A stretch of DNA of 64,000 nt from Alnus glutinosa (Eukaryota > Streptophyta > Magnoliopsida > Fagales > Betulaceae): NCBI RefSeq assembly GCF_958979055.1, contig NC_084898.1, positions 4,563,001 to 4,627,000 on the forward strand. The letters run 5' to 3'. The notes under the pieces were generated by a model. The model was given only the letters and a program-made list of their open reading frames with translations, did not search any database and was not told where the DNA came from. The position numbers and the translations under genes were made by a program. How positions within the stretch are numbered: the first letter of the stretch is position 1; the number at the start of each line of letters is the position of its first letter. Shown piece after piece: positions 8,976 to 21,303 of the stretch.

Positions 8976-11900
8976 TAAGTCAAGTTCACTTAAAATATAT
9001 GAGCAAGAGAGAAGAAGAAGAAGGCTCTAATCTACTAGGCTTTCCTTAGAAACCATAATCAAGAAAACAAGTGAGTTTCAACTCAAAAAAATTATATTTA
9101 GGAAACCACCATTAAAACCCTAACGCCTATTATAAACTATTTATAATTATCACCAATACTTGGTCACCAAGTTTTCTAGAACTCAGCCTATAAATAATAC
9201 AAGCTCAAGCCCTATTGGAAAAATATAAAACCCATTTGTAATAAAATAAATCTGCTCGTTTCCAGATTTTATTAAGTTTCTAAAATGCCTTTACTAAAAC
9301 TAGAAAATGAAAATTATAATCTTAGGATAATAGATAACTAATCAAGTTTCTTCATCCTCCTTGTCGCTCCCGCATCACACACATCTCTTGAAGTCCTTCC
9401 TGTGACAAAATGTGGCCAGAGTAAAACATTTCTCAGATGAGCTCTTATCAAACTTAGTTGATGAAAATACCGTGCCTTCAATTAAAAACTTAGAGCACCA
9501 ACACATATCTAATTATTTATAGCCCTTGGAAATAGGCAACATAAATCTACAAATGCCTTGTACTATAGCAACAATGAGAACATTCAGACTCTGCTTTCCA
9601 GTAGATGCAAAGAGTTACACAAACAAGAATTTATAAGATGCATTCCAGAAATTTCAAAAGAGAAAAAAACCAAAGTGTCTTATTAAAAATTTTTTTAAAA
9701 AAAAAAAAAAAAAACTCACATCGCATACACGACAAATGGCAAACGTGGTTACCAAGCAATTCAATAGATTAATCTGCATATCCCTAGGTATTTTCTCTGC
9801 TATAGGGAATATTATCTTTGACAAGAATGGATGGTCACAAGCCTGACGGTGGGGCAAAAGCACCAAAAGAATATTTGTATGATTTTGATTCATTGTACTA
9901 CCAGAGCAGCATATGCCCGCAACACGCAAACTCATAATTTCCAGTTGCATGAAAATTCAGCATAGAGCATCTTATAAACCAGAATTTGGATTTTGTGAAA
10001 TCAGAAAAAGAAGAATCTCATAGGAAGTTGAAGGTACTTTATAGAATTGTATTGGTGTATATGTTGTCATAAAATCTTATTCTAACACCATTTAAAATTT
10101 CATTAGGACTTTGATCATTTGGAGACCATGATATGGATATATTATAAATCACTGTAAATCTCAATACAAAAATGTCCTTGTTCCTTTACTATGATCTTGC
10201 ATGCTCTTTTAACAACTTCATAGTCTCTTCAATGGGCACCACTGCTTCAAATTTTCTTCTAGATATATTGATGATTTTACCACATATGCCACAACCAAAA
10301 TACAAAGATTATAAATCAAGGGGCAAAATTAGCACATATAATTAATTAGTCCAATCCTTATTTCATCAGTAGTTCTTACATTAACCTTTTCAAGCATTAT
10401 GAAAATCCAAAACTGTACCCACCCATACCCCTAAAACTTTATATTTTAAGACTATCAATATCAATTTGCTCATCATGCATCCAAACTTCAAGAATAAAGT
10501 ACTACATTTTTTTCCTTTAGTTCAGGTGGGGGGGATTTACACCAAAAATTTTGTCAACTAACCCTTTACTTAAACCAATATCATCATAACATTTTATATG
10601 TCTTTTTCTATTACTTTCTTTCATGGAAATAATTTAGGGCAATCATATTCGTTTGCCTGAGAAGTCAGGGAAAACTGGAATCATCTTTTATTTGTATTTA
10701 TTATACAACTCATTGTCACAAAATAATGGGGCTAATATGCCTTACATTCTTACAGAGTTCTCAAAAATTGAAGATGACACCAAAATTTATTCTTCTCTAT
10801 TGTATGCTGTATATCTTCATATTAACTTTTCTAACACTCACCCAAGAAAAAAATTCTATAATATTTCAACCCTGGAAACCCATCCTTCTAATGAAGATAT
10901 CCTCGCCAAAAAAGAACTAAAACATACTTATGGAGTGAATTAACACAAAGCAGTAAGTTTTGGGAGACATCTCTAGGTTACACAAGAAATAGGAAAACAC
11001 AGACACAAAGGTAGGTCCAAAAAAGCAAGCAAAAAGAGATACTCAAATGGTCATGGATCATATTAAGGCATATCCACTACAGTGGATTTATACATTTCAG
11101 AAAAGAAATACTTGCCCCCCCAACAATCCCAGCCACCCAAAATGTAAGAGAAAGTATTCACCTTTCGAACGACGCAGCATTATAGCCCTCAAAAAACTGC
11201 TTGAAGCTTCTTGTACGGTTGTACCCAAGTAGTGAATCTCTGGATATTTGTACCTTTGTTGTGGGTATAATCATGTGTGCAGCATGGTGTAGACACGCAC
11301 ATCTTAAGTTGGAATCCCATATCAGTTCTTCCTGTTGGGTTCTTGTATTTTAAGTTTCTCCAGTAGCCTTTTTTTAAATAGAAGTAAAGTAAGTTTGTTT
11401 GAGAAAAAAAAAAATACCCAGCAAGATCAAGAACAAAAATAAATAAATAAATAGCACAAAAATATCCAATGAGTTTGATCTCAAATGGTACCCTTTTTCT
11501 TTTCTTTTCTTTTCTTTTTTGTAACATTCATGTTGGTTTGTGTAACTTACCTTAAAAAAAAATAAAGAACACAAGGTTGTAGATTTAAGCTCGTCTTTTC
11601 ATAATCATCGAAATTTGTGTATATAACTTAACAATAGAAAAAATAATTTAAGAAAACAAAGCTGTAAATCTGAACTAATCATCTTATGATCATCAAAGTC
11701 ATCAAAAAAAACTTCGAGTATTCCTTTTTCGCCGAACAGACTAGTACATTCCAAATAACTTTTAACACTAAAAAAACAGAAAAATCTGGTCTTTCTCTTT
11801 TCTCTCGTATTTCAAGTGGCTAGAGCATGCTGCAGTTTTCAAGCCAAAGAAGGGGGTGCTTGTTTGAAACACCGATTCAAAATGCAATTGATGACTTTGT

Positions 11901-11990
11901 ACTTCCTTAAACATGTCTTCAGAGACCGAAAACACATACAGAAGTAAGAGGTTGATCCAAAACTAGCAAGCAAAAAGAGAATCAACTTTG

Positions 11991-12720
11991 TTTGTTAAAT
12001 CTCCTTTTTTTTTTTTTTTTTTTCTTTATCTTATTTTCTTTTCAAAAGAAAAATATTAATAAGCAATCCAAAACATAAAATACTTACATTTATGTCACAT
12101 CAAAACATTTTTTCAAACAAAAACTAAAAAACACCCTTCAAAAACCATTTTCCCTATAATAACATCCAAAATATAAAAGAAAGCAATCATCTTTGTTAAA
12201 TCTCCCTCTTTTTTTAAAAAACAAAAATTTAACAAACAATCTAAAATACTGGCACTCACCTTTATGTCATATTAAAATATTTTTCAAACAAAACAAAAGA
12301 ACACCCTTCAAAACCATTATCCCCGCGATAACACCCAAAATATAAAAGAAAGTAATCATCTTTGTTAAATCTCTCTTTTTTTTCAAAATAAAAATTTTAA
12401 TAAACAATCTAAAATACCAAACACCGACCTTTATGTCATATTAAAATATTTTTTTAAACAAAAAACACCCTTCAAAACCATTATCCCGATGATAACACCC
12501 AAAATATAAGAGAAAGCATTCACCTTTGTTTGTTAAATCTTCTTTCTTCGGTTTTTTAAAAACGAAAACATTAACAAACAATTTCTAATATAAAACACTC
12601 ACCTTTATCTCTCAGCAGAATACTTTTTCAAAAAAAATCCCCAAAGAACACCCTTCAAAAACCATTATTCCCTTGATAACACCCAAAATATAAGTCTATA
12701 AGACAAAGCATTAACCTTTT
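11991..12720. repeat. Four degenerate tandem units of about 170-200 bp (copy A)
   Basis: Units start with tttgttaaatc at 11991, 12192, 12361 and 12529. Each contains T-rich, A-rich, ttatgtcat(a/c)tcaaaacatttt-like and aacacccttcaaaaccatt blocks. Copy B has the same array at 24257-24800 with only three units (24257, 24455, 24629), so unit number changed after duplication. Confidence 0.75.
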
Positions 12721-12976
12721 GTACAACGCAGCATTATAGCTCTCAAAACTGCTTGAAATTTCTGGATATTGATACTTTTATTGTGTTGTAAGACAAGCCA
12801 TCAATTGCATTTTGAACGGGTGTTTCCGATAAACAAGCCTTCTTTTTGGCTCCAAGCGCCCACGCTCCAGCCGCTTGAGATGCAAGAGTGAGAGAAAATT
12901 GTGACAAATTTTTTCTTCAAATCGGGTTATTAATTTCTTAAAATAAAAATATAAAATCAGTCCTTATATTGTAAGG

Positions 12977-13332
12977 ATAATTGCATCACAGGTCCCTGAA
13001 ATTGACATAAATTATGAATCATTCCTTGTGGTACAAAAAGTTCAAGGAGGGTCCTTGTAATAAACTATAATTACAATAACTTCATAAACCCGTTTTTCGT
13101 CCACCAAGTTAACAAAATTCGTTAGTTTGCCACATCATATAAATAGTAAGACAACCTCTAAATATCATTTATATTGTAATCAACTAACAGACTTTGTTAA
13201 CTTAGTGAACGAAAAAAGGTTCAAAGAGTGATTTGTAATTATAGTTTACCACAATGACCATTCATAAACTTTTTATACCACATGAAGTGATTTGTAATTT
13301 AGGCCAACTCTATGAATCAGTGATGCAATTAT
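12977..13332. mobile_element. Foldback MITE with about 150-bp arms (copy A)
   Basis: The element begins ATAATTGCATCAC and ends with the reverse complement GTGATGCAATTAT. The arms pair through aaactataattacaa, with the wording of a palindromic MITE. It resembles the arms of 4718-5899. The copy-B counterpart is at 24993-25511 and carries an extra insertion. Confidence 0.7.
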
Positions 13333-13828
13333 ATCAGATCACACTTTTTAAAATGAGATCACATGATTCTTATATGTATTTTTAAGAGTAATGCTAAAAA
13401 TCACACTTTTATTTCAAGCCAATGTGTTGGTGTTAATTAATGCTTGAATCAACAATGTTTAAAAAAGAAATAAAAAAAAAAAAACGGATTGAGTGTTACT
13501 GCCATATTAGCAAAGTGATATATTAGTGAAGAGAAATGTTATTTCTCTGACTCTTGTCCAACTCTAACAATTTTTTTTAAAATAAACTATTCGATACGTA
13601 GGAAAATAGATCATTTGATTGGTTTGAAAAAAAATTGAATGAGAGTTGGACATCAGTCGGAGAACTAACATGTGTCATTAGTGAAATATTATAACCTTGG
13701 CTTGTACAAAACGATTATTTATGTTTCTTTAATTAGAAAATAGTTTGTGTTTATTTACACTATTAATTAACGACATCGGGCGGTCGTTTTGTGTTTGGGA
13801 TTTGGGAAAACAAAGAGAAAGAGATTCT

Positions 13829-13836
13829 ACACGTGT
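13829..13836 (+). promoter_or_regulatory. ACACGTGT element upstream of GPX8 copy A
   Basis: Palindromic ACACGTGT, an ABRE/G-box-like core, 128 bp before the ATG at 13964. The same octamer lies at the equivalent place in copy B (26557-26564). Function is inferred from motif identity and conservation between copies. Confidence 0.35.
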
Positions 13837-13963
13837 AAGAAGAGTAGCGCTTGAAAAAAAGTCAAAAAGCAATATCCTTCACCTTTCCCTGCTGTTTCAA
13901 ACTGTTGCTGTCACTGTGTTGCTCTTTTCATTTGTGCTGCTCTTCTTCAGACCAGATTATAGG

Positions 13964-16900
13964 ATGGCAAGCCAACCCACAAAGGAGCCACAATCAATCT
14001 ATGACTTCACTGTCAAGGTTGGTCTCTTGGTTCAACATGTTGGGCTTTGATGATAAGTTGACTTGTACAGATGTTGCTTTATCATTTTAGCTGGGGTTTC
14101 TGTAAAATATAAGTATATTTTTTACATGGGTATGCCTTTTCCAGTGTTGGGTTTCTTAGGGATCATAGAGTTTACAGTAGTTGATTAATCGAGTACAAAG
14201 TGCTGAACTAGTGTTGCATCTTTTAGACCAAATTGTAACATGGGTCCCTTTATCCTTTTAAAGATCGACTGGTCTCTGTCTCTCTGAGGTATTATAGAAG
14301 TGTTAAATATGCTCTTTTTTTTTTGTTAAAACTACCAACCCATATAAGAATTTTGGATGTTGAATGTTTTATTTATTTATCATGCTTATGAGAAGCTTCA
14401 CATGGTTCGGTGCTTTGATTGGTTTCAAAGGAAAAGCATAATGAGCAAAGAATAAAGAGGATGGGAGTGGAGACTGTAGAAATTAATTTAAGGGGCACAT
14501 ATTTGACAGTCAGGACTGTATAAGAAAATCGATTGGGTTTTGAGGGTTGTATGATTTCTCAAAGGAAGCCTTGTGTTGCTGGGTTAAGCATTCTATAATG
14601 AGTCATTGAGACAATGAGGCAAATACTAAATAGTAAATTAGAAAGTGAGTGTGTCAGTGAATAACCATCTGGTTTCATCTAAAATTTAACAATAGTTGGC
14701 ACTTGAGGTTCATTTACAGCGCCTAAATACCTTGAGTTGGAGCAATGTCTATGGGAAATTCTTTGAGAAGCTTTTTTATTTGATAATAAGTTTGTTGGAG
14801 CTAGTTATGTGCTTTGGATTGTATAGAATATGTTCAAGAGACAGATGCAACTGAGGGCTTGAAGATATGACTCTTAAGAAAACATGAGAGACAGAGAGAG
14901 GGCTAAAATAGTTACCTTTTGCTCAATTATTGGAACTTGAAGTTTATTTACAACGCTTAAATCCCTTGAGTTGGAGCAATGTCTATGGGAAATTCTTTGA
15001 GAAGCTTTTGTATTTAATAATAACTTCGTTACAGCTAGTTATGTGCTTTGGATTGCATGGAATATGTTCAAGAGACAGGCGCAACTGAGGCCTTGAAGAT
15101 ATGACTCTTTAAGAAAATAGGAGACAGAGAAAAGGCTAAAATAGTTACTTCTGCTCAATTATAGAGCATGGTAATCACATTATTTCCATTTTTGTGTCTT
15201 AGGAGAAAGCCTCTAACTGCCACTTTAGGGTAAATTATATACATAATATATGCACTTGGTGTAGGCCCAAGCTAAATGCCACACTCCTAAGATGGAATTT
15301 GCTTGCCCTCTCCTAATTGGTCAAAAAAGAAAAGTGTTGAGAAACGATTCCTTTTAGTTATTTCATGAGATTAATTATTTGTATGCTAATGCTTCCTTTA
15401 ACTTGCAGGATGCTAAGGGAAATGATGTAGATCTTAGCACTTACAAGGGAAAGGTCCTACTGATTGTAAATGTTGCTTCCAAATGGTATTCTTCATCTGG
15501 TTTATTTTTCTTGTTCTTTTCTTCTTCCTTCTCCTTTTTTTTTTCCTTTCGAATTCTTATGAACCTAAGCCTAATATAACATAAATACAGTTAAATTTAG
15601 TAGATTTGTACTTCATCTTTTTCCTTCATATGCAAAGTTTCCTCGGCATCTCTTTCTTCATTGTCACTTGTTTGTTCTTGCAGCGGCATGACCAACTCAA
15701 ATTACATGGAGTTGAATCAGCTATATGAAAAGTACAAAGATCAAGGTTTGCACTTTGAAACTTTGCATAATTGCATAGTGGTTTCGTGGTTGTCATTACA
15801 ACAACCACTACATTTATAAAATAGTTGAAAAACAAAAAGAGACATTCTTGGGCTGAATTTCAAAAACGTTGTTTATTTTAAGTGTGGATCCAATTCCTTC
15901 CTTCTCTCTTCCTCATTTTTTATGAACAAATGCCCGTGCACATGCATATATGAAGCTTGTGTCTCTTCATTTTGTTTATTAATTGTATGATTTTGTAACT
16001 TAAGCCGATCTGCCGCATGTACCCTTGGAGTGTACAGCATTTATCTTTTCTTATCATTCAATCATTATGACTAGTTTGAGAGCTCATGTTGACATTTTAC
16101 TATTTTCTTTATATTTTCTGTATAATGTCTTGGGGGCTTGATGCAGGCTTGGAGATACTGGCATTTCCATGCAATCAGTTTGGCGAGCAGGAACCGGGGA
16201 GTAATGATCAGATTACGGAGTATGTCTGCACTCGCTTCAAATCGGAATTTCCTATCTTTGACAAGGTAAATCTGAGAATAGTAGTATTATGTTGCTTTTA
16301 CTCTCTCACAGCTGCCTCTGAATTACACTTCTTGGGACACTACGAGAAAAAAAAAAAAATCATTCTTCTTTTGCCACTGATGGTGAAGAAAAATAGACTG
16401 GTTTTGTCGTGCCTGAGGTTTGATGGTGAGTTCTTGGCATTTTATGATTATTGTCAAGGTTATTAATGTTTGCTCACTGGACAAAGTAGCCTAAAAGAGA
16501 GACATCTTAATTAAACAGCACCAAAAATTGATCTTGGGTCTCATAGTGCAAACTGCCCTGCTTCGCAAAAAGTTCTGACTGTGAATAGTAGTATATTTAA
16601 ACTCTAACTGTAAAATTCAAAATTGGTGTGAACCATTCCTGTGGTTAACAGGACAGGTAGATAATACCTATTTACTTGTTGGTTCATCAATTTTACCGGT
16701 TCCTCACTCGTGAAAAAGAAATATATACATATTGGAGAGTGATGTCATTTAACATTCTTAAGCAACTATGAGGGCCAAACGACAATAACCAGTGGTGTCC
16801 ACCTGCCCCCTATTCCAATCAAATGATGGTTGGCTACTATGTCTTCTGTATCCCAATGAAAGAGAAAATTTATTTGCATCCAAATGGGAAGTTTGTCAAA

Positions 16901-17850
16901 AATAAGTTCTCCTCTCTATTATAAAGTAAAACAAAACAAAACAGAAGGTATATGCACACACAGTGCATTTGTGCGTGCACGCACACATGTGCACACTTGT
17001 TTGAGCCCAAAGTTACATGAATTGCATATACCATAAGCTAAATCTAAATTGTACTTGTAGTATATCATTATGGTAAATGGCATCTTAATATTTTTAATGA
17101 CTGTATAATTATTTGAACCGTAATACTTTTGAAACAATTTACATGATTTTCTGCTCTTTCCTTGCTATTCCTGTAAGGTTTGGAACCTTGTAGTAATTGT
17201 GACCTGTGTGAGATATGGTGCTCTGTTTCTTGTTTTAGATTGAAGTGAATGGTGAGAATGCTGCTCCAGTGTATAAGTTCTTGAAGTTAGGCAAATGGGG
17301 AATATTCGGGGATAATATCCAATGGAACTTTGCCAAGTTTCTGGTTGATAAGGATGGGCAAATTGTTGATCGTTATTATCCCACAACTTCTCCTCTTAGC
17401 CTTGAGGTGAAAGCCAGTTTTGCAGTTTTATGTTTGTTTGATTCTCTTAGGGTTTGTTTGTATTTGCTATTTCAAAACGTGCGATTTCAAAATAATCGAT
17501 TTGAAAACGCGTTTCGTAAAATCTTGATTTAGACCTTTAAAATCGTTGTTTAACCTTTTAAAATCAATCATACGATTTTAGATCACAAATATTTTTAACA
17601 TTTTCAATCTGCAATTTTTTTAAAAACGCACTCTCAAATGATACAGTTTTTGCAATTTTGTTTAAAATCGCACTTTGGCCTGCGAAAGTGTAAGGCCAAA
17701 AGGGCTCTCTTAGTTCAATTGGTTGTGCTCCCTAATAGTTGCTTTACGGCAAGAGATCATCTTTTCTTTTATCAAAGTGATTGATTCTTTCTGGCTTTGG
17801 CATTACTGCAGCGTGACATCAAGGAGCTGTTGGGAGTGAAGGAATGCTAA
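13964..17850 (+). CDS. GPX8: Glutathione peroxidase GPX8-like, copy A (172 aa)
   Basis: Six exons: 13964-14017, 15409-15485, 15684-15745, 16147-16265, 17239-17406, 17812-17850, all with GT-AG junctions, giving 172 aa ending GVKEC. The family reduces lipid and hydrogen peroxides using thioredoxin. Seen: peroxidatic C44 in ASKCGMTNSNY (codon split across introns), Q75 in LAFPCNQFG, resolving C92 in EYVCTRFK, and W133-N134 in IQWNFAKF, the full plant Cys-GPX set. Blocks such as [18 protein letters not shown] match Arabidopsis GPX8. The first usable ATG is MASQ, because the upstream ATG of copy B reads ATC here and no other ATG precedes it. That predicts a soluble cytosolic or nuclear enzyme without a membrane leader. 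Introns contain an old internal duplication and a MITE. The reading frame is intact, so it is probably functional. Confidence 0.93.
14698..15165. repeat. Internal tandem duplication in GPX8 intron 1 (copy A)
   Basis: Two units of about 234 bp begin near 14698 and 14932. They share cttgagttggagcaatgtct, gctagttatgtgctttggat and gaagatatgactctt. The same pair is present in copy B (about 27398 and 28005), so it predates the segmental duplication. Confidence 0.85.
17445..17712. mobile_element. MITE in GPX8 intron 5 (copy A)
   Basis: AT-rich 250-bp block with internal mirrored motifs (ttaaaatcg / cgatttt) and ends resembling GAGCCCGTTTGG inverted termini; the right end reads ggccaaaagggctct. The same insertion is in copy B at about 30540-30835, so it predates duplication. 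A related element is at 43496-43752. The left terminus is degraded. Confidence 0.5.
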
Positions 17851-18130
17851 GGCCTTGGGCATTGGCATGGGGGCATGGGAAGGGACATCCTAAATTTGAA
17901 GCTTTTGATATGAGCCTGCCTTGTGTGTGTGTGCTGTACGGACTTGTAAAGTTTGTTGGGAAATATTATGTGTGAAAGTGATGCAGCTCTTCGGTGAAGG
18001 AATGCTAAGGCCTTGGGCATTGGCATGGGGGCATGGGAAGGGACATCCTAAATTTGAAGCTTTTGATATGAGCCTGCCTTTTGTGTGTGCGTGCTGTACT
18101 GACTTGTAAAGTTTGTTGGAGAATATTATA
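17836..18130. repeat. 158-bp tandem duplication of the GPX8 copy A 3' end
   Basis: gtgaaggaatgctaaggcc at 17836 recurs at 17994 and the similarity continues for the whole period, with few differences. The second unit carries a non-coding copy of the last codons (VKEC, stop) in the 3' UTR region. Copy B has a single unit. Confidence 0.88.
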
Positions 18131-18863
18131 TGTTAATACAGTTTGAGGTATGGCGTAAACACAGCATGTTCTTCAAGCTCCTCAAGATCTCTACAAAAAT
18201 AACAAACACTAAGAGACCCTTTTCGGGTCTCGCTCTAATGCTTAAGTTAGCTTCTACTAGAGAAAGAGGTTGTTTCATTCTCCAAAATTCAGTCTGAGTT
18301 TATACCTAAGGTTGGGGCCTATCTATAAGCTGTGTAATGAGCACCCTTACTGCTAGGGTTTCATATTCTTTGGCTTGGGAGCGCTGTCTGAGGTTGACTC
18401 AGACTCGGGCTTCCTCCTCCTGTAATCTCGAGATTCCTCTCTTATTATCTTCCAAGCAAGATCTTTTCCTGAATATCCAAGATTGATCTTCAATTCCGGA
18501 TTTTCAGGTATTAGGCACGATTTCGAGAGATCATAACCATAATGCCTATCTTCAGATCATGGTGATCTAATCCGAATTTCTTGGGATGCGGTCAATAGCT
18601 GAGTTCCTGAGGCAGGATTGTCTTGGGCCTTTGTTAGCTAAATTGAATCTCAGTCCCGAGAGGTCTACATTCCTGGGACCCAATCTGATTGTACCTCTTG
18701 TCTCGTATGCTCGAGAATAGCTGCCTGGTATTTATCTCTCAGGATTGGACTGCCCTGGGAGTCCTGCTATCTTGGTTGCTTAATATCCGCCTCTTGGGAT
18801 GGAACTTTCTCGGGAGTTTTGTTGTCTCTCCTTGGGCCGACCTAAATGAAATTATTCCCAACA
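18131..18863 (-). repeat. LTR (3' LTR in element orientation)
   Basis: 733-bp terminal repeat, partner of 21304-22036. Contains cttcaagctcctcaagatct and ttactgctagggtttcatat blocks shared with its partner. By hand, the first 165 bases show about 22 differences from the other LTR. Confidence 0.85.
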
Positions 18864-18984
18864 GTTACCCCAATTCCCTTTTCTGAAGCTCAAGTAATGG
18901 GAATTCTATGTCTCGGAAAATCCAAGCATTGGCTTCTTCAGAGAACCTGCTATCTTGCAAACCTAAGGGTTAAATCCGAACCCC

Positions 18985-19440
18985 CATTCTTCCTTGTTTT
19001 CTCTGGAGGGTTGTCTCCTTGGCTCCCGATGTAGGACTGACCGAGAGACTTGCCTTATGAATGCCTGCAAAATCTAAGTGTTGATCATACCCCCCATTCT
19101 TCCTTGTTTTCTCTGCAGGGTTTTCTCCCTGGCTCCCGATGTAGGACTAATCGAGAGATTTTCCTTGTTTTCTCTGCAGGGTTTTCTCCCTAGCTCCCGC
19201 TGTAGGACTAACCGAGAGATTTTCATTGTTTTCTCTGCAGGGTTTTCTCCCTGGCTCCTAGTGTAGGACTAACCGGGAGACTTTCCTTGTTTTCTCTACA
19301 AGGTTTTCTTCCTGGCTCCTGGTGTAGGACTAACCGAGAGACTTTCCTTGTTTTTTCTGCAGGATTTTCTCCTTGGCTCCTAGTGTAGGACTAACCGGGA
19401 TACTCTTTCCTCTTGCTCCCGGTATAGGACTAATCAAGAG
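18985..19440. repeat. Tandem 61-bp repeats inside the LTR element
   Basis: Units containing tccttgttttctctgcaggg, ctccctggctcc and gtaggactaaccgagaga recur at about 19101, 19162, 19223, 19284 and 19345, with a diverged unit at 18991. They lie downstream of gag in element orientation, where non-autonomous Ty3 elements often carry such arrays. Confidence 0.85.
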
Positions 19441-21303
19441 TTTTGCTTGCTACCTTTCTCCTTCCTGTAAAAGAAGTGACATCAACAAGTTCCCGGTCTC
19501 TAGATCGGGAATGCTCCGATGCTTAAGTCAGCACTATTCTTTTATTCTGAAAAATACTCATTCCAAAAAATCTGGGGAATTTTTTTTGTCTTTATTATAA
19601 TTGAAAAAATTATCTTGTCTCTTGTTCTTTAAAACATAACTTAAAAGGAGAAAGTCTTGCCCGGGACTTGCGAAAGTCCTCTCTACCTGATCTCGGGCAT
19701 AATCTCACGTTGCGTAGGTTCTCTACGCCGCGGGCTCCTACTTTTCTGGTCCTCCCTTCTTTCTTCATCCTCCTGGTGATCATTCTCCTGATCCCGCTCA
19801 TTTGGATGAGGCCAATCTCGGGGCTGGTAGTCTCGGCAATTCTGAGGCCGGTTATTTTATGGTTGATTCATTTGCTCTCCCAAGAACTGGACTAGCTTGT
19901 CGTTCTTTATGAGCTCTTCAATTAACAGTCTTAGGGTTATGCACCCCTCGGTGTAATGGCCTCTTTGCCCATGAAAATCGCAATATTTGCCATCATTCTT
20001 TTATGGAGGGTTTCCTGGTATCTTCAGTGGCTTTCGAAACTCCGAATCTCTCTTGATTTCCTTGAGGACTTCTGATATCTCGGCATTCAGAGGCGTAAAG
20101 TTGCAATTTGTGAACTTTTTTACCCTCCCCTAATCTCTCCTTTCAGCCTTCCTGAATTCTCTTCTTTTTCTTTTCGGGGACCTATCCCGGGATGGCCTTA
20201 AATTGGCCATTGCCTTCAGCGTCTCTTCCTAATAGATGTATTCTTCTTCCTTATCCATCAGGCCTTGCATGGTGCTCGGTTGCTTCCGGGTCAACTTCCT
20301 CATCAAGGGCTCCTCGGGTGAGATGCCCTGATAGAGGGTGGCATAAACCATGTCTTCGATTGGATTCTCAATCGTTATCTTCTCCCGATAGAACCGGGTC
20401 ACAAACTCCTTAAGAGTCTCATTGCTATGCTGGTTCAGTCTCAATAGATATCCGGACGGCCTCTTTCACGTCAAAAAAGCCAGGAATTCTATCAGGAATA
20501 TCTTGCTTACCTTCTTAAATTGGTCCACATAATTGGGGGGCAGTCTCCTAAACAAGTCTCGGTCATTCCCTGATAGAGTCAAAAGGAAGGCCTAGCATGC
20601 TACTTCATCGGATGTCCCATGAAGGTTTAGGTGGGCTCGGAAGTTCTCCAAATGGTCAAAGAAGATCCCCGTCTTCAGTGTAACTCATGATCTGAGGGAC
20701 CTTGACCTTCTCGGATAGTCGGTAGTTTGTTGCCCGGCTAGTGAAGGGCGAGTCAGTACTTGACAAGAGCCTATCCACCATTAGGGACTTGCTTTTGTCC
20801 TTCATTTCCATCTCCATATACGTGCATCTTCTATCCAACTCGGTCATTATTTTGTTCAAGTCTCCTTCGTCCTCCCGTTGGTCTCCGTAACGGTTGAGCC
20901 TTCTGTTTCTAAATTCTCGAGGATCAATTTTTCGAAAATTATCTTCTTGATGATCGTCTACCCAACGATCCTCCTCTCAGTCATCTTGGCCATTGACATG
21001 GCTGTTGCGCTCTTCTTCCTCACACTCATCCAGGTTCATCTTGGGATGGGGTTGTCCCATATTTCTGAGCAGCAATTCTCTATTTTGTTGCATCAGGGCT
21101 TCAATATGAGCTTCCAACGCTGCTATGTGATCTTGGTCTCCACCGCCCGGGGGAGGAAACGGTAGAGGCTATGGATTGTTCTGATTAACCGACTCCTGCT
21201 GAATTCTGTATTGTCGGTTGATCCAGCTGCTTAAACGTGTATTCATCACCATTGCAGATTTCTTTTTATGAGAAATTATCGTTCCCAACAGACGACGCCA
21301 AAC

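Larger units (their letters stand above)
7320..9894 (-). pseudogene. C-terminal remnant of a SNF2-RING helicase gene (CHR28/RAD5-16 type)
   Basis: Four exon-like blocks on the minus strand match the C-terminal half of a plant SNF2-RING ATPase in order. Block a (9894-9720) contains RQACDHPFL and ends in the first RING cysteine pair CRVCD at a gtgagt donor. Block b (8436 to about 8285) starts after a gtacag acceptor and gives DPPDDPVVTMCAHVFCYLC, the rest of the RING. Block c (about 8000-7806) shows FSPWISML and YRWLDGTMTLGARD, helicase motif region V, then a frameshift. Block d (about 7507-7320) after ttgcag shows NVVAACHVIPLDLWW, an in-frame stop, then DRAHRIGQT (motif VI). Retained introns show it is not a processed copy. 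The N-terminal ATPase lobe was not found. A Harbinger MITE and a LINE tail sit inside it. The duplication breakpoint at 9200 lies between blocks a and b. Confidence 0.85.
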
